This document shows, piece by piece, positions 37,119 to 47,021 of a stretch of DNA of 64,000 bases; the first letter of the stretch is position 1, and each line of letters opens with the position of its first letter. The position numbers and the translations under genes are program-made. A model generated the notes under the pieces. It was given only the letters and a program-made list of their open reading frames with translations. It did no database searches and was not told the DNA's origin. Source of the DNA: Massilia sp. HP4 (GTDB lineage Bacteria > Pseudomonadota > Gammaproteobacteria > Burkholderiales > Burkholderiaceae_D). The stretch covers positions 41,270 through 105,269 of the forward strand of contig NZ_STGG01000003.1 in the NCBI RefSeq assembly GCF_005222695.1, given 5' to 3'.

Positions 37119-37240
37119 CTGCGACACCATCCTTGCATGGCAGTCGCTGGCGTTTCTCCTCTCTCATCTGCAAATGAAGCTGCGGAAAGCAGCGTTGAGG
37201 TAGTGCTCCTCAGTTTCACCTCATAGCCCGGAAAATACTC

Positions 37241-37483
37241 ATGGAATGGATCCCGATAGTCTTCGTCACGTTCAAGGCGCTCGTGTTAGGCGTGGGCATG
37301 TTCTACGCCATCAAGTGGCATTACGACCAGGGAAAAAAGAACCCGGACAAGGCGAAGGAGCAGCGCGCGGTGCTGCGCGCGGGCGGCAAGATCGCCTTGC
37401 TCTTCGTGCTGTTGCTCCTGGTTCTGGGGTTTGTCACGTTCTACCTTGCCACGATGCTCGGCCTGGACTTGAACTTCTCCTGA
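37241..37483 (+). CDS. Small two-helix membrane protein of unknown function
   Basis: 80 residues. Helix 1 is about 5-24 (PIVFVTFKALVLGVGMFYAI) and helix 2 about 50-72. A charged cytoplasmic loop (KWHYDQGKKNPDKAKEQRAVLRAGGK) lies between them. No known family is recognised. The ATG has only a weak GGAAAA upstream. It is divergent from the MocR gene and ends before a strong terminator, so it is a plausible single-gene transcript under MocR control. Confidence 0.6.
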   Translation: MEWIPIVFVTFKALVLGVGMFYAIKWHYDQGKKNPDKAKEQRAVLRAGGKIALLFVLLLLVLGFVTFYLATMLGLDLNFS

Positions 37484-37519
37484 CTGGAAAGCCTGGCCGA
37501 CTGTCTGTCCGGACAAGAA

Positions 37520-37553
37520 AAAAGCCCGTTCTTCTCTCGAGGAACGGGCTTTT
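37520..37553. terminator. Bidirectional intrinsic terminator between the small membrane protein and ssb
   Basis: The 12-bp stem AAAAGCCCGTTC/GAACGGGCTTTT with a 10-nt loop has an A tract on one side and a T tract on the other, so it can serve both converging genes. Confidence 0.85.
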
Positions 37554-37576
37554 AGCAACAACAAGCAGCTTTGTTG

Positions 37577-38083
37577 TTAGAACGGAATATCGTCGTCCAT
37601 ATCCGAGAAGTTCGGCGCCGGTTTCGGCTGTGGACGCGCGGCCGGGGCCGGTGGTGCCTGGCGTGGCGCCGGACGCTGCGGAGCCGAGTAATCGTCGTCC
37701 ATGCCGCCGCCCATGCCACCACCCATGCTGTCGCCGCCGCCCATGCCCTGGCGGCCGCCCAGCATCTGCATGTTCTCGGCGATGATGTCGGTCGCGTAGC
37801 GCTCGATGCCATCCTTGTCGGTGTACTTGCGGGTCTGCAAGCGGCCTTCAACGTAGACCGACGAACCCTTCTTGAGGTACTGGCCAACGATTTCAGCCAG
37901 GCGGCCGAAGAAGGAAATACGGTGCCACTCGGTCAGCTCTTTCTGCTCGCCGGTGTTGCGGTCTTTCGATTTATACGAGGTAGCGACCGCGATGTTCGCG
38001 ATGGCGTCGCCGCTCGGCATGTAGCGGATTTCTGGATCGCGGCCGAGGTTGCCGACGATGATGACCTTGTTAACTGATGCCAT
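37577..38083 (-). CDS. ssb: Single-stranded DNA-binding protein
   Basis: 168 residues from an ATG behind AAGGAA. The OB fold (1-110) begins [20 protein letters not shown] and includes [38 protein letters not shown] Gly/Met- and Pro-rich disordered linker follows. The tail ends DMDDDIPF, the acidic tip that docks replication and repair proteins. It forms a tetramer coating single-stranded DNA. In many proteobacteria ssb lies next to uvrA, as it does here with one gene between. Confidence 0.96.
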   Translation of the reverse strand: MASVNKVIIVGNLGRDPEIRYMPSGDAIANIAVATSYKSKDRNTGEQKELTEWHRISFFGRLAEIVGQYLKKGSSVYVEGRLQTRKYTDKDGIERYATDIIAENMQMLGGRQGMGGGDSMGGGMGGGMDDDYSAPQRPAPRQAPPAPAARPQPKPAPNFSDMDDDIPF

Positions 38084-38252
38084 GATAATTCCTTGGTAAT
38101 GTGGTGAGCCCTGACTCTGCACTTGACTAAGCGTCGGGGAACGATGTGCTGCAGCCCGATATTATGCCTGTTCAGCAGGATTTATTCGCGGTTTTTCACG
38201 CATCGAAACGCGATAAATCGTGGCCGGTGACCTGCCTCAATTGGGCACGATA

Positions 38253-38978
38253 TCAGGTCTGGGGCCCATGCACGGCTTCGTAAGCCTTGCGGCTTTCCAT
38301 CAACCTGGCAATGCTTGCCAGCGCCGCATCCTCATCCTCGGTCATGTCTTGCAAGAACTCTGCATTATTGTCGCGGATCCAGGCCAGCGGCATGTCCCAC
38401 CACGCGAGTTCGACCAGCGCGGCGCGCACCTTTTCTGGAAAACGGTGGCGGACCAGGCGTGCCGGAGAACCGGCATAGATGCCATACGGCTCGGAACGGA
38501 AGTTCGGCGGCAGGACGGAACGGGCGCCGATCACGCAGCCGTTCTCGATAATGCTTCCACCAAGCACCATCACCTCGTCGCCGATCCACACATCGTTCTT
38601 GATGACGGTATCGGCAAACTGCGGCGGCGGGACATTGCGCAAACCCATGCCATGGACCGAGAACATGCAGGTCGAAATAGTCCTCATGTCGTGCTGGCCG
38701 TTCAACAGGAAGCGCAGGCGCAGGCCGCCGGCGACGAACCGCCCCACGGCCAGGTTCTGGTGTCCCGCGTCATACTTGGCGATGGAACCGACGCCGAATC
38801 CCGAGCAGCGCCCGATATAGCAGTGACCATGGGCGGCCTCCTGGTCAAGCCAGTCACGGAAAAATCCGTGAGGAATGCTGCTGAAGCCCCCGCTTGCATA
38901 CGACATGACGACGAATTGCGCCGCCCATGGATGGTCCGGCACTTCGCCGCTGAAGTCGTCTTCGGTGTAAATCTGCAT
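38253..38978 (-). CDS. CatB/Vat-like hexapeptide-repeat acetyltransferase
   Basis: 241 residues from the ATG at 38978 (GAGG nine bases upstream); an ATG at 38987 is possible. The left-handed beta-helix shows [27 protein letters not shown], the probable active His in [10 protein letters not shown], and [25 protein letters not shown]. The C-terminal helix bears [17 protein letters not shown]. The family (xenobiotic acyltransferases) transfers acetyl from acetyl-CoA to chloramphenicol, streptogramins or cell-surface sugars. Drug resistance is not implied; a chromosomal sugar or secondary-metabolite role is as likely. Confidence 0.85.
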   Translation of the reverse strand: MQIYTEDDFSGEVPDHPWAAQFVVMSYASGGFSSIPHGFFRDWLDQEAAHGHCYIGRCSGFGVGSIAKYDAGHQNLAVGRFVAGGLRLRFLLNGQHDMRTISTCMFSVHGMGLRNVPPPQFADTVIKNDVWIGDEVMVLGGSIIENGCVIGARSVLPPNFRSEPYGIYAGSPARLVRHRFPEKVRAALVELAWWDMPLAWIRDNNAEFLQDMTEDEDAALASIARLMESRKAYEAVHGPQT

Positions 38979-39211
38979 CGCCAACATCCTCGCCTAAAGA
39001 AGTGAATTGTAACCTGAGGCAACATCATCCCGACTCTACCACGTCAAGAATGACGCCATGGATCATCGCGCCGGGCAACGCCATTTATTTTCGGATCCTG
39101 AACGATTTGCCATTGAAGCGCCTGGTGAGATGCCCACATAGCTCGGACGCTATTGTCCTGATGCTGAAGTTTCAGGAAGCTTGCTTTTCAAGCATCGCTG
39201 TACGCCAACCA

Positions 39212-39227
39212 CTGGATAGATGTACAG
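39212..39227 (+). promoter_or_regulatory. LexA (SOS) box upstream of uvrA
   Basis: CTGGATAGATGTACAG matches the CTGT-N8-ACAG consensus except for the fourth base. It overlaps the -35 element of the likely promoter, so LexA binding would block transcription. Confidence 0.7.
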
Positions 39228-39250
39228 CCGAAACAAAAACGCGCTACACT
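39221..39250 (+). promoter_or_regulatory. Putative uvrA promoter
   Basis: TGTACA (39221-39226) and TACACT (39245-39250) separated by 18 bp. Transcription would start near 39257, giving a leader of about 78 nt. Confidence 0.5.
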
Positions 39251-39334
39251 TACGGGTTCTCCCCGATTGGCCCGCTTACTGCGCTTCTGGCGTCTGCGGC
39301 CCCGCAAAAACTGATAGAAAGTCTGCCGAACTTA

Positions 39335-42184
39335 ATGGAAGAAATTCGCATTCGTGGTGCCCGCACGCACAATCTGAAGAACATCAATCTCGACCTGCCG
39401 CGCAACAAGCTGATCGTGATCACCGGCCTGTCGGGCTCGGGCAAATCCTCGCTCGCCTTCGACACCCTGTATGCCGAAGGCCAGCGCCGCTATGTCGAAT
39501 CGCTGTCGGCCTATGCGCGCCAGTTCCTGCAGCTGATGGAAAAGCCCGACGTCGACCTGATCGAAGGCCTGTCGCCGGCCATCTCGATCGAGCAGAAAGC
39601 GACCTCGCACAATCCGCGCTCGACCGTCGGCACCGTCACCGAGATCCACGACTACCTGCGCCTGCTGTACGCGCGCGTCGGCACGCCGTATTGCCCGCAG
39701 CACCCGCATGAGCCGCTGTCGGCCCAGACCGTATCGCAGATGGTCGATGCGGTGCTGGCCATGCCTGAGGGCACCAAGCTGATGATCCTGGCGCCGGTCG
39801 TGGCCGGCCGCAAGGGCGAGCACGGCGACCTGTTCCAGGCCATGCAGGCCCAGGGTTTCGTGCGCTTTCGCGTCGCCAGCGGCGTCAACGCCGCCAAGAT
39901 CCATGAGATCGACGAACTGCCCAAGCTCAAGAAGACCGAGAAGCACAGCATCGACGTCGTGATCGACCGGGTGAAAGTGAACCCGGACATCAAGCAGCGC
40001 CTGGCCGAAAGCTTCGAGACCGCCCTGCGCCTGGCCGATGGCCGCGCCGTGGCCTACGAAATGGACACCGAGAAGGAAACCGTCTTCTCGAACAAGTTCG
40101 CCTGCAATGTTTGCGGCTACTCGCTGCAAGAGCTGGAACCACGCCTGTTCTCGTTCAATAACCCGATGGGCGCCTGCCAGGAATGCGATGGCCTGGGCCA
40201 TATCGAGTTCTTCGATCCGAAGCGGGTCGTGGCCTTCCCGCACCTGTCGCTCGCTTCCGGCGCCGTCAAGGGCTGGGACCGCCGCAACCAGTTCTACTTC
40301 CAGATGCTGCAAAGCCTGGCGGCGCATTACGACTTCGACCTCGACAAGCCTTTCGAGCAATTGCCGAAGACCTCGCAAGAAGCCGTGCTCTACGGCTCAG
40401 GCAAGACCGCGATCCCGTTCAGCTATGTCAACGAACGCGGCCGCACCGTGATCCGCGAGCATACCTTCGAAGGCGTGGTCAACAACCTGCAGCGGCGCTA
40501 TCGCGAAACCGATTCGATGGCGGTCAAGGAAGAGCTGGCCAAGTTCATCAACGAAAAGAAATGCCCGGCTTGCGAAGGCGCGCGCCTGCGCACCGAAGCG
40601 CGTTTCGTGAAAATCGGCCACGGCGCCCAGCAGCGCGCGATCTACGAAGTGTCGGATCGGCCCCTGCGCGAAACATTGAATTTCTTCGAGACCCTGGAGC
40701 TGACTGGCGCCAAGAAGGACATCGCCGAGCGCGTGATCAAGGAAATCATTTCGCGCCTCAAGTTCCTGAACAACGTCGGCCTGGATTACCTGTCGCTCGA
40801 CCGCAGCGCCGATACGCTGTCGGGCGGCGAGGCCCAGCGTATCCGCCTGGCGTCGCAGATCGGCTCGGGCCTGACCGGCGTCATGTATGTGCTCGATGAA
40901 CCGTCGATCGGCCTGCACCAGCGCGACAACGATCGCCTGATCGCGACCCTGAAGCATTTGCGCGACATCGGCAATAGCGTGCTGGTGGTCGAGCACGATG
41001 AAGACGCGATCCGCACCGCCGACTACATCGTCGACATGGGTCCGGGTGCGGGCGTGCACGGCGGGCAGATCATTGCCGAAGGTACGCTCGAGCAGATCAT
41101 GAACAACGAGCATTCGGTCACCGCGCAATACCTGGACGGCCGGCGCAAGATCGAGGTGCCGAAAAAGCGTACCAAGGCCGACCCTGCGCGCCAGCTGGTG
41201 ATTACCGGCGCGAAGGGGAATAACCTCAAGGACGTGACCCTGACCCTGCCGGTGGGCCTGATGACTTGCGTGACGGGCGTATCGGGTTCGGGCAAATCGA
41301 CGCTGATCAACGACACGCTGTATCCGGCGCTGTCGCGCCACCTGTACGGTTCGCAGACCGAGCCGGCCGAGCACAGCTCGATCCACGGCCTGGAACACTT
41401 CGACAAGGTGATCTCGGTCGACCAGGCGCCGATCGGCCGCACGCCGCGCTCGAATCCGGCAACCTACACCGGCCTGTTCACGCCGATCCGCGACCTGTTC
41501 GCGACCGTGCCGACCGCCAAGGAACGCGGCTACAGCGCCGGGCGCTTCTCGTTCAACGTCAAGGGCGGCCGCTGCGAAGCCTGCCAGGGCGATGGCGTGA
41601 TCAAGGTCGAGATGCACTTCTTGCCTGACGTGTATGTGCCGTGCGACGTCTGCCATGGCAAGCGCTACAACCGCGAAACGCTGGAAGTGCAGTACAAGAG
41701 CAAGAACATCACCGAAGTGCTGGACATGACGGTCGAGGATGCGCACGAGTTCTTCAAGCCGGTGCCGGTCATCGCGCGTAAACTCCAGACGCTGCTGGAC
41801 GTTGGCCTGGGTTACATCAAGCTGGGCCAGAGCGCGACCACGCTGTCGGGCGGCGAAGCCCAGCGCGTCAAGTTGTCGCTCGAGCTGTCCAAGCGCGACA
41901 CCGGACGCACCTTGTACATCCTCGATGAACCAACCACCGGCCTGCACTTCGCCGACATCGACCTGCTGCTGAAGGTGATCCACCGCCTGCGCGACCAGGG
42001 CAATACGCTGGCCATCATCGAGCACAACCTGGACGTGATCAAGACCGCGGACTGGATCGTCGACCTGGGGCCGGAAGGCGGCGCCGGCGGCGGCGTGATC
42101 GTGGCGTCGGGTACGCCAGAGCAAGTGGCGAAGGTCAAGGATAGCCCGACGGGCAAGTACCTGAAGCCGCTGCTCAAGGGCTGA
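39335..42184 (+). CDS. uvrA: UvrABC excinuclease subunit A
   Basis: 949 residues, the normal UvrA length. The start at [17 protein letters not shown] matches the family; upstream in-frame sequence is not UvrA-like, and the ribosome site is weak. The first ABC has Walker [10 protein letters not shown] (31-39), with a zinc finger at CNVC...CQEC. The first signature is [12 protein letters not shown] with [15 protein letters not shown]. The second ABC has GVSGSGKST, zinc finger CEAC...[15 protein letters not shown] and [14 protein letters not shown]. It recognises DNA damage and loads UvrB. A LexA-like box upstream suggests SOS induction. Confidence 0.97.
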   Translation: MEEIRIRGARTHNLKNINLDLPRNKLIVITGLSGSGKSSLAFDTLYAEGQRRYVESLSAYARQFLQLMEKPDVDLIEGLSPAISIEQKATSHNPRSTVGTVTEIHDYLRLLYARVGTPYCPQHPHEPLSAQTVSQMVDAVLAMPEGTKLMILAPVVAGRKGEHGDLFQAMQAQGFVRFRVASGVNAAKIHEIDELPKLKKTEKHSIDVVIDRVKVNPDIKQRLAESFETALRLADGRAVAYEMDTEKETVFSNKFACNVCGYSLQELEPRLFSFNNPMGACQECDGLGHIEFFDPKRVVAFPHLSLASGAVKGWDRRNQFYFQMLQSLAAHYDFDLDKPFEQLPKTSQEAVLYGSGKTAIPFSYVNERGRTVIREHTFEGVVNNLQRRYRETDSMAVKEELAKFINEKKCPACEGARLRTEARFVKIGHGAQQRAIYEVSDRPLRETLNFFETLELTGAKKDIAERVIKEIISRLKFLNNVGLDYLSLDRSADTLSGGEAQRIRLASQIGSGLTGVMYVLDEPSIGLHQRDNDRLIATLKHLRDIGNSVLVVEHDEDAIRTADYIVDMGPGAGVHGGQIIAEGTLEQIMNNEHSVTAQYLDGRRKIEVPKKRTKADPARQLVITGAKGNNLKDVTLTLPVGLMTCVTGVSGSGKSTLINDTLYPALSRHLYGSQTEPAEHSSIHGLEHFDKVISVDQAPIGRTPRSNPATYTGLFTPIRDLFATVPTAKERGYSAGRFSFNVKGGRCEACQGDGVIKVEMHFLPDVYVPCDVCHGKRYNRETLEVQYKSKNITEVLDMTVEDAHEFFKPVPVIARKLQTLLDVGLGYIKLGQSATTLSGGEAQRVKLSLELSKRDTGRTLYILDEPTTGLHFADIDLLLKVIHRLRDQGNTLAIIEHNLDVIKTADWIVDLGPEGGAGGGVIVASGTPEQVAKVKDSPTGKYLKPLLKG

Positions 42185-42207
42185 TCGCCATTCCTCGCTC
42201 CAAATGA

Positions 42208-42247
42208 AACAGGGGCAACGCCACCGGCGTTGCCCCTGTTCTTTTTT
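42208..42247. terminator. Intrinsic terminator between uvrA and pckG
   Basis: The 15-bp arms AACAGGGGCAACGCC and GGCGTTGCCCCTGTT, with a three-base loop, are followed by CTTTTTT. It terminates uvrA; the minus strand lacks an equally good T tract. Confidence 0.88.
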
Positions 42248-42289
42248 ATATGGCCGCCTTGACGGCGGCTCTCTCCCCCACTCGGCCAT

Positions 42290-44155
42290 TTAATTGGCCA
42301 GATGTTTCTCCAGCTTGTCACGCGTATCCACCAGCTCTTGCGGCAGGTGGTAAGCCAGCTTCTCGAACAGCTCGGTGTGCAGCTTGAGTTCTTCGCGCCA
42401 CGCATCCTTGTCGATCGAGGTGATCTGCTTGAATTGCTGCTCGCTGAACTCCACGCCTTCCCAGTTCAGGTCGGCGTAGTTCGGCGTGGTGCCGAACAGG
42501 TGTTCGCTGCCGCCCGTGGCGCCGTTGGAACGATCCAGGATCCACTTGAGCACGCGCATATTGTCGCCATAGCCCGGCCACACGAAGCTGCCCTTGTCGT
42601 CGGTGCGGAACCAGTTGACGCAGAAGATCTTCGGCAGCACCGCGGCGTCGATCGCCGCGACTTTCTTGCCCAGGTCGAGCCAGTGCTGGAAGTAGTCGCT
42701 CATGTTGTAGCCGATGAAGGGCAGCATCGCGAATGGATCGCGGCGCACCACACCCATCTGGCCGGCGGCGGCGGCGGTGGTTTCCGAGCCCATGGCAGCG
42801 GCCATGTAGACACCTTCGACCCAGTCGCGCGCCTCGGTCACCAGTGGCACCGTGGTCGAGCGGCGACCGCCGAAGATGAAGGACGAGATCGGCACACCGG
42901 CCGGATCGTCCCAGGCCGGGTCGATCACCGGGTTTTGCGTTGCGGCCACGGTGAAGCGCGCGTTCGGGTGCGCCGCCTTGGTGCCGGAGGCCGGGGTCCA
43001 GTCCTTGCCCTGCCAGTCGATCAGGTGGCTTGGCGCCTCCTTGGTCATGCCTTCCCACCACACGTCGCCGTCGTCGGTCAGCGCCACATTGGTGAAGATC
43101 ACGTTCTCGCGCAGCGAGGCCATGCAGTTCGGATTGGTTTTTTCATTGGTGCCCGGGGCCACGCCGAAATAACCTGCCTCTGGATTGATCGCGACCAGCT
43201 TGCCGTCCGCGCCCGGCTTGATCCAGGCGATGTCGTCGCCGATGGTCGTCACCTTCCAGCCGTCGAAGGCTTTTGGCGGGATCAGCATCGCGAAATTGGT
43301 CTTGCCGCAGGCCGAAGGGAAGGCCGCCGCGACATATTGCTTGTCGCCGGTGGGCGACTCGACGCCCAGGATCAGCATGTGTTCGGCCAGCCAGCCGGTG
43401 CCGCCCTGCTGCGCTTCTTGATAGCCCATATTCGACGCGATGCGCAGCGCGAAGCACTTCTTGCCCAGCAACGCATTGCCGCCGTAGCCCGAGCCGAACG
43501 ACCAGATCTCTCGCGTCTCAGGATAGTGCACGATGTACTTGGTGGCATTGCATGGCCAGGCGACATCTTGCTGGCCCGCAGCCAGCGGCGCGCCGACCGA
43601 ATGCACGCAGGGAACGAAATCACCGTCGCTGCCCAGCACGTCATACACGGCCTTGCCCATGCGCGTCATGATGCGCATGTTCACAGCGACATACGGCGAA
43701 TCGGACAGTTCCACGCCGATGTGGGCGATCGGCGAGCCCAGCGGGCCCATCGAGAATGGCACCACGTACAGCGTGCGGCCGGCCATGGATCCGTCGAACA
43801 GGCCGTGCAGGGTGCGGCGCATCTCGGCCGGTTCCATCCAGTTGTTGGTCGGGCCTGCCTGCTCCTTGGTGGCCGAGCAGATATAGGTGCGGTCTTCGAC
43901 CCGCGCCACGTCCGACGGGTCGGACCAGGCCAGGTAGGAATTCGGACGCTTGGCGGGATTGAGCTTTTTCAACGTGCCCGCTTCGACCATCTGCGCGCAC
44001 AGGCGGTCGTACTCTTCTTCCGAGCCATCGCACCAGTAGATGCTGTCAGGCTTGGTCAGGGCGGCAATTTCTGCGACCCAATTGATGAGCTTTTGGTGTT
44101 TGATGTAAGCTGGAACGTTCAGTGCGGCGACGCCGCCCATCACGGGCTGGTTCAT
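42290..44155 (-). CDS. pckG: Phosphoenolpyruvate carboxykinase (GTP)
   Basis: 621 residues from an ATG behind GGAGGA. The substrate loop [22 protein letters not shown] (220-241) is followed by the PEPCK P-loop [12 protein letters not shown] (279-290) with the hyper-reactive Cys283 and Lys285. The metal site lies in TTIGDDIAW (303-311). The Omega-loop region near [12 protein letters not shown] is also present. The length and motifs fit the GTP form, not the ATP form. It makes PEP from oxaloacetate, the entry to gluconeogenesis from organic acids. Confidence 0.96.
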   Translation of the reverse strand: MNQPVMGGVAALNVPAYIKHQKLINWVAEIAALTKPDSIYWCDGSEEEYDRLCAQMVEAGTLKKLNPAKRPNSYLAWSDPSDVARVEDRTYICSATKEQAGPTNNWMEPAEMRRTLHGLFDGSMAGRTLYVVPFSMGPLGSPIAHIGVELSDSPYVAVNMRIMTRMGKAVYDVLGSDGDFVPCVHSVGAPLAAGQQDVAWPCNATKYIVHYPETREIWSFGSGYGGNALLGKKCFALRIASNMGYQEAQQGGTGWLAEHMLILGVESPTGDKQYVAAAFPSACGKTNFAMLIPPKAFDGWKVTTIGDDIAWIKPGADGKLVAINPEAGYFGVAPGTNEKTNPNCMASLRENVIFTNVALTDDGDVWWEGMTKEAPSHLIDWQGKDWTPASGTKAAHPNARFTVAATQNPVIDPAWDDPAGVPISSFIFGGRRSTTVPLVTEARDWVEGVYMAAAMGSETTAAAAGQMGVVRRDPFAMLPFIGYNMSDYFQHWLDLGKKVAAIDAAVLPKIFCVNWFRTDDKGSFVWPGYGDNMRVLKWILDRSNGATGGSEHLFGTTPNYADLNWEGVEFSEQQFKQITSIDKDAWREELKLHTELFEKLAYHLPQELVDTRDKLEKHLAN

Positions 44156-44510
44156 GGGGAGTCCTCCAAATGCCAATAAAGAATTCGGGTGGATCGCTGC
44201 TGGATCGTGCATTGACCGGGGCGCCCTGCGGTCGGGATCGACGGGGGCAAGCGGCCGGTGGCAGGATCGCGGTGGGACAGCGGTCGGGTCGGCAGCCTCT
44301 GGCAAGGCTGATCGGTGCGTCTCATGAGCACCGTTGGATACGTGTCATTCCCTTAAGTTCTGTGCCGATTGTACACCCGCAAAACCGCATTTCGGGCTCT
44401 TCTATTACAAAAAAGTAGGAGAATTGCCCTAGTAATGTAGTAGGCTATTTGGGCATATGCCCTATCCTGTTATTTGTTTACGTTTAATCGATATAACTCT
44501 GATAACACCA
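44156..44510. other. Intergenic region between divergent pckG and the hydroxyacid dehydrogenase gene
   Basis: 355 bp, AT-richer towards the right end. It contains the 12-bp perfect palindrome GGGCATATGCCC at 44451-44462 and presumably both divergent promoters. No gene is supported in it. Confidence 0.5.
44451..44462. promoter_or_regulatory. Perfect palindrome, candidate operator
   Basis: GGGCATATGCCC lies 48 bp before the start codon of the dehydrogenase gene. A related half, TTGCCCTA, is at 44424-44431. The regulator is unknown. Confidence 0.35.
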
Positions 44511-45503
44511 ATGAAAATCGCGATTCTTGACGATTATCAGGACGCTGTGCGCGGTCTTGACGCCTTTCGACTGCTCGATGGCCACAAGGTCAAGATCTTC
44601 ACCCATTCCCCCCGCGGACTGGGCCAATTGGCGATCCGCCTGGCGCCGTTCGACGCCCTGGTGCTGATCCGCGAGCGCACCGTTTTTCCCGCCGCGCTGC
44701 TGGCCAGGCTGCCGAACCTGAAGCTGATTTCGCAGACCGGCAAGGTCAGCGGCCACATCGACGTGGCCGCCGCGACCGGGCACGGCATCGCGATTGCCGA
44801 AGGCGTCGGCTCGCCCATCGCACCGGCCGAGCTCACCTGGGCCCTGATCATGGCGGCCAGCCGCAAGATCGTGCCCTATGCCAGCAATCTGAAGGATGGC
44901 TTGTGGCAGACCGCATCCGTCAATCCGGTGCTCAATGGCGTAGGGCGGGTGCTGCACGGCCGTACCTTGGGTCTCTGGAGCTACGGCAAGATCGGCAAGC
45001 TGGTGGCCGGCTATGCGCGTGCCTTCGGGATGCGGGTAGTGGTCTGGGGCAGCGAGGCCAGCCGCGCAGCGGCAGTGGCCGACGGCCTCGAGGCGGCGCC
45101 ATCGCGCGAAGCGCTGTTCGAACAGGCCGACGTGCTCAGCCTGCACCTGCGACTGGCGGACGCGACGCGCGGCATCGTCACCGCCGCCGACCTGGCGCGC
45201 ATGAAGCCGGACGCGCTGTTCGTCAACACCAGCCGCGCCGAACTGGTGGCACCGGACGCGCTCGAGGGGGCGTTAAAACAAGGTCGCCCCGGCACGGCGG
45301 CGCTGGACGTGTTCACCAGCGAACCGCTGGCGCAGGATGCGCCCCTGCTGCGCATCCCGACGGTGCTGGCCACGCCGCACCTGGGCTATGTCGAGCAGGA
45401 CAGCTACGAGCTCTATTTCAAGGCGGCGTTCGAGAACATCGTAAAGTTCGCCCAAGGCGAACCCGCGAACATCCTCAATCCGGCATCGCTGGGCAAGCGC
45501 TGA
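44511..45503 (+). CDS. D-2-hydroxyacid dehydrogenase family protein
   Basis: 330 residues from MKIAILDDYQDAV. The NAD-binding motif reads GLWSYGKIG (154-162), with Ser157 where the family usually has the first Gly of GxGxxG. This variant appears in a subgroup of Burkholderiales enzymes. The catalytic triad is Arg242 (NTSRAEL), Glu271 (SEPL) and His290 (TPHLGY). It reduces 2-keto acids or oxidises D-2-hydroxyacids with NAD(P). Divergence from pckG hints at organic-acid metabolism. The ribosome site is weak. Confidence 0.87.
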   Translation: MKIAILDDYQDAVRGLDAFRLLDGHKVKIFTHSPRGLGQLAIRLAPFDALVLIRERTVFPAALLARLPNLKLISQTGKVSGHIDVAAATGHGIAIAEGVGSPIAPAELTWALIMAASRKIVPYASNLKDGLWQTASVNPVLNGVGRVLHGRTLGLWSYGKIGKLVAGYARAFGMRVVVWGSEASRAAAVADGLEAAPSREALFEQADVLSLHLRLADATRGIVTAADLARMKPDALFVNTSRAELVAPDALEGALKQGRPGTAALDVFTSEPLAQDAPLLRIPTVLATPHLGYVEQDSYELYFKAAFENIVKFAQGEPANILNPASLGKR

Positions 45504-45527
45504 AAATGAAACAGCCCGGCCGCGCGC

Positions 45528-46283
45528 TCAGCGCAGTTCGGGCTCGCCCGTGAGGTGGATTTTGGGCGCAGGCATCACATGGGTGCCGGTCCAGAGTCCA
45601 GCCCAGCCCGGCGGCCAGCCGATGTCGCGCCCGGTATAGGGCTTGAGGCCGGCGCGTACCGGCACGATCGGCACCGCAGGCGCCTCGACCAGTCCGCCGC
45701 CCGCGGGGCGCTCCATATTGAGGCTGTACATGTATCCCGGCAGCAGCAAGTCGCAAGCTTGTGCGAACCAGGCGGTATGGTCTTCGTCGCGGCCCAGCGC
45801 CTGCGCCAGCCCTTGCGGATCGAATTTCGCCAGCGCATGGATCAGTTCTTCGGTCGTGGCGCCCGGCACATCGCCCCAACCCATCACGGGATTATTGTTG
45901 TATTCGGCGCCAGAGCCATACCAGCCTTCGCGCCAGGTGCGCTGCATCCAGTTGCGCGGCCCCGTGAACAGGTGCCAGCGCCAGTGCAGGCCGGACGGCT
46001 TGGGCCAGGAATACAGGTACAGCTTCTGGTAGCCGGCCTCATGCAGTGCACGCACCACCGCCATCAGGCGCGCATGCGGCATGCGGTCGGGCGGCGCACG
46101 CCGGAACAGGATCGGCTCGCCGTCGGCATGCTGCACCTCGTCGCTCGACAGGTTCAGGTCGAGCGCGCGTGCCTCGTCGTTGAAACGCGCCGAGATCCAG
46201 CCGGTCAGAAGGTTAACGTGGGTGATCACGCCATAGCCTCGATGGCGGTGGAAAATGACGGTTCCGGGTGCGACGGTTTTCAT
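45528..46283 (-). CDS. Conserved-looking protein of unknown function
   Basis: 251 residues from MKTVAPGTVIFHRHRGYGVI; an in-frame ATG at 46328 is an alternative with a slightly better AGGA upstream. The first 60 residues look like a small beta-barrel (RGYGVITHVNLLTGWISARFND), similar in feel to CarD or SH3-like folds. The middle is rich in Trp and aromatic residues (GLHWRWHLFTGPRNWMQRTWREGWYGSGAEY). An acidic helical part (TEELIHALAKFDPQGLAQAL) follows. There is no signal peptide or membrane helix. No known family is recognised. It is convergent with the dehydrogenase gene, 24 bp away. Confidence 0.7.
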   Translation of the reverse strand: MKTVAPGTVIFHRHRGYGVITHVNLLTGWISARFNDEARALDLNLSSDEVQHADGEPILFRRAPPDRMPHARLMAVVRALHEAGYQKLYLYSWPKPSGLHWRWHLFTGPRNWMQRTWREGWYGSGAEYNNNPVMGWGDVPGATTEELIHALAKFDPQGLAQALGRDEDHTAWFAQACDLLLPGYMYSLNMERPAGGGLVEAPAVPIVPVRAGLKPYTGRDIGWPPGWAGLWTGTHVMPAPKIHLTGEPELR

Positions 46284-46421
46284 GGGAACAAGGATAGTGG
46301 AGGAAGAAAATCCGATGAGTGTACTCATCCAATCCTGACGATTCTAGCGCAGTCACAGTCGGATACACTATCGTTTGCGGCTATCATGACGCACCTTTTT
46401 TCTGCGAGTGGATAAACCAAC

Positions 46422-46907
46422 ATGACTTTGCGAATCATCGCCACCGGTGGCACTTTCGACAAGCACTATAACGAATTGAACGGCGTGCTCGGCTTTGCTG
46501 AGAGCCATTTGCCAGGGGTTATCAAACGCAGCCGCATGACGGTGCCGGTCGCGCTCGACGTGCTGCCGCTGCTCGACTCGCTCGACATGCAAGACAGCGA
46601 CCGCGAGCGCGTACTGGCCTCGTGCAAGGGCGCCAGCGAGAAAGCCGTCGTGATCATCCACGGCACCGACACCATGCGCGAGACGGCTGCCGTGCTCGGC
46701 GCAGCCAAACTCGACCAGACCATCGTGCTGACCGGCGCCATGATCCCTTATTCGATCGCCAACTCGGACGCGCTGTTCAACCTGGGCTTTGCCTGCGGCG
46801 TGGCGCAGACCTTGCCGGCCGGCGTCTACGTCGCCATGAACGGCCAGGTATTCCCATGGGATAACGTGACCAAGAACCGCAGCGAAGGCGTGTTCCAGCA
46901 GCTGTAA
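46422..46907 (+). CDS. Asparaginase-domain protein, N-terminal domain only
   Basis: 161 residues. It carries both Thr motifs of type I/II asparaginases: ATGGTFDK (7-14) and HGTDTM (about 80-85). The end, FPWDNVTKNRSEGVFQQL, corresponds to the end of the N-terminal domain. A full asparaginase has about 330 residues, with a C-terminal domain helping to build the active site at the dimer interface. The gene is not disrupted: the stop is clean and no remnant of the second domain follows. Activity on asparagine is uncertain. Confidence 0.82.
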   Translation: MTLRIIATGGTFDKHYNELNGVLGFAESHLPGVIKRSRMTVPVALDVLPLLDSLDMQDSDRERVLASCKGASEKAVVIIHGTDTMRETAAVLGAAKLDQTIVLTGAMIPYSIANSDALFNLGFACGVAQTLPAGVYVAMNGQVFPWDNVTKNRSEGVFQQL

Positions 46908-46943
46908 GCAGTAGTTCCACGACGTGTTTGACGAGGATTAAAA

Positions 46944-46970
46944 GCGAAGGCAGCCGCGCGCTGCCTTCGC
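46944..46970. terminator. Possible terminator hairpin after the asparaginase-domain gene
   Basis: A perfect 10-bp stem GCGAAGGCAG/CTGCCTTCGC with a 7-nt loop. No T tract follows, so it may be only a weak or Rho-assisted terminator. Confidence 0.4.
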
Positions 46971-47021
46971 GTTCGACTTCCTATACTGGCCTTCTCGACA
47001 CCTGCTTCAAAGGAGAAGACA

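Larger units (their letters stand above)
38979..39334. other. Intergenic region upstream of uvrA
   Basis: 356 bp. It holds the LexA-like box and promoter of uvrA (below) and presumably the promoter of the divergent acetyltransferase. No gene is supported; the open frame running into uvrA lacks coding character before 39335. Confidence 0.6.

Noticed and set aside
38253..38978. Calling the hexapeptide acetyltransferase an antibiotic resistance gene
   Set aside because: The family includes many enzymes for non-drug substrates, and there is no mobile element or other resistance gene nearby.
46422..46907. Treating the short asparaginase gene as a pseudogene
   Set aside because: The frame and stop are clean and no sequence of the missing domain follows, so a natural short form is more likely.
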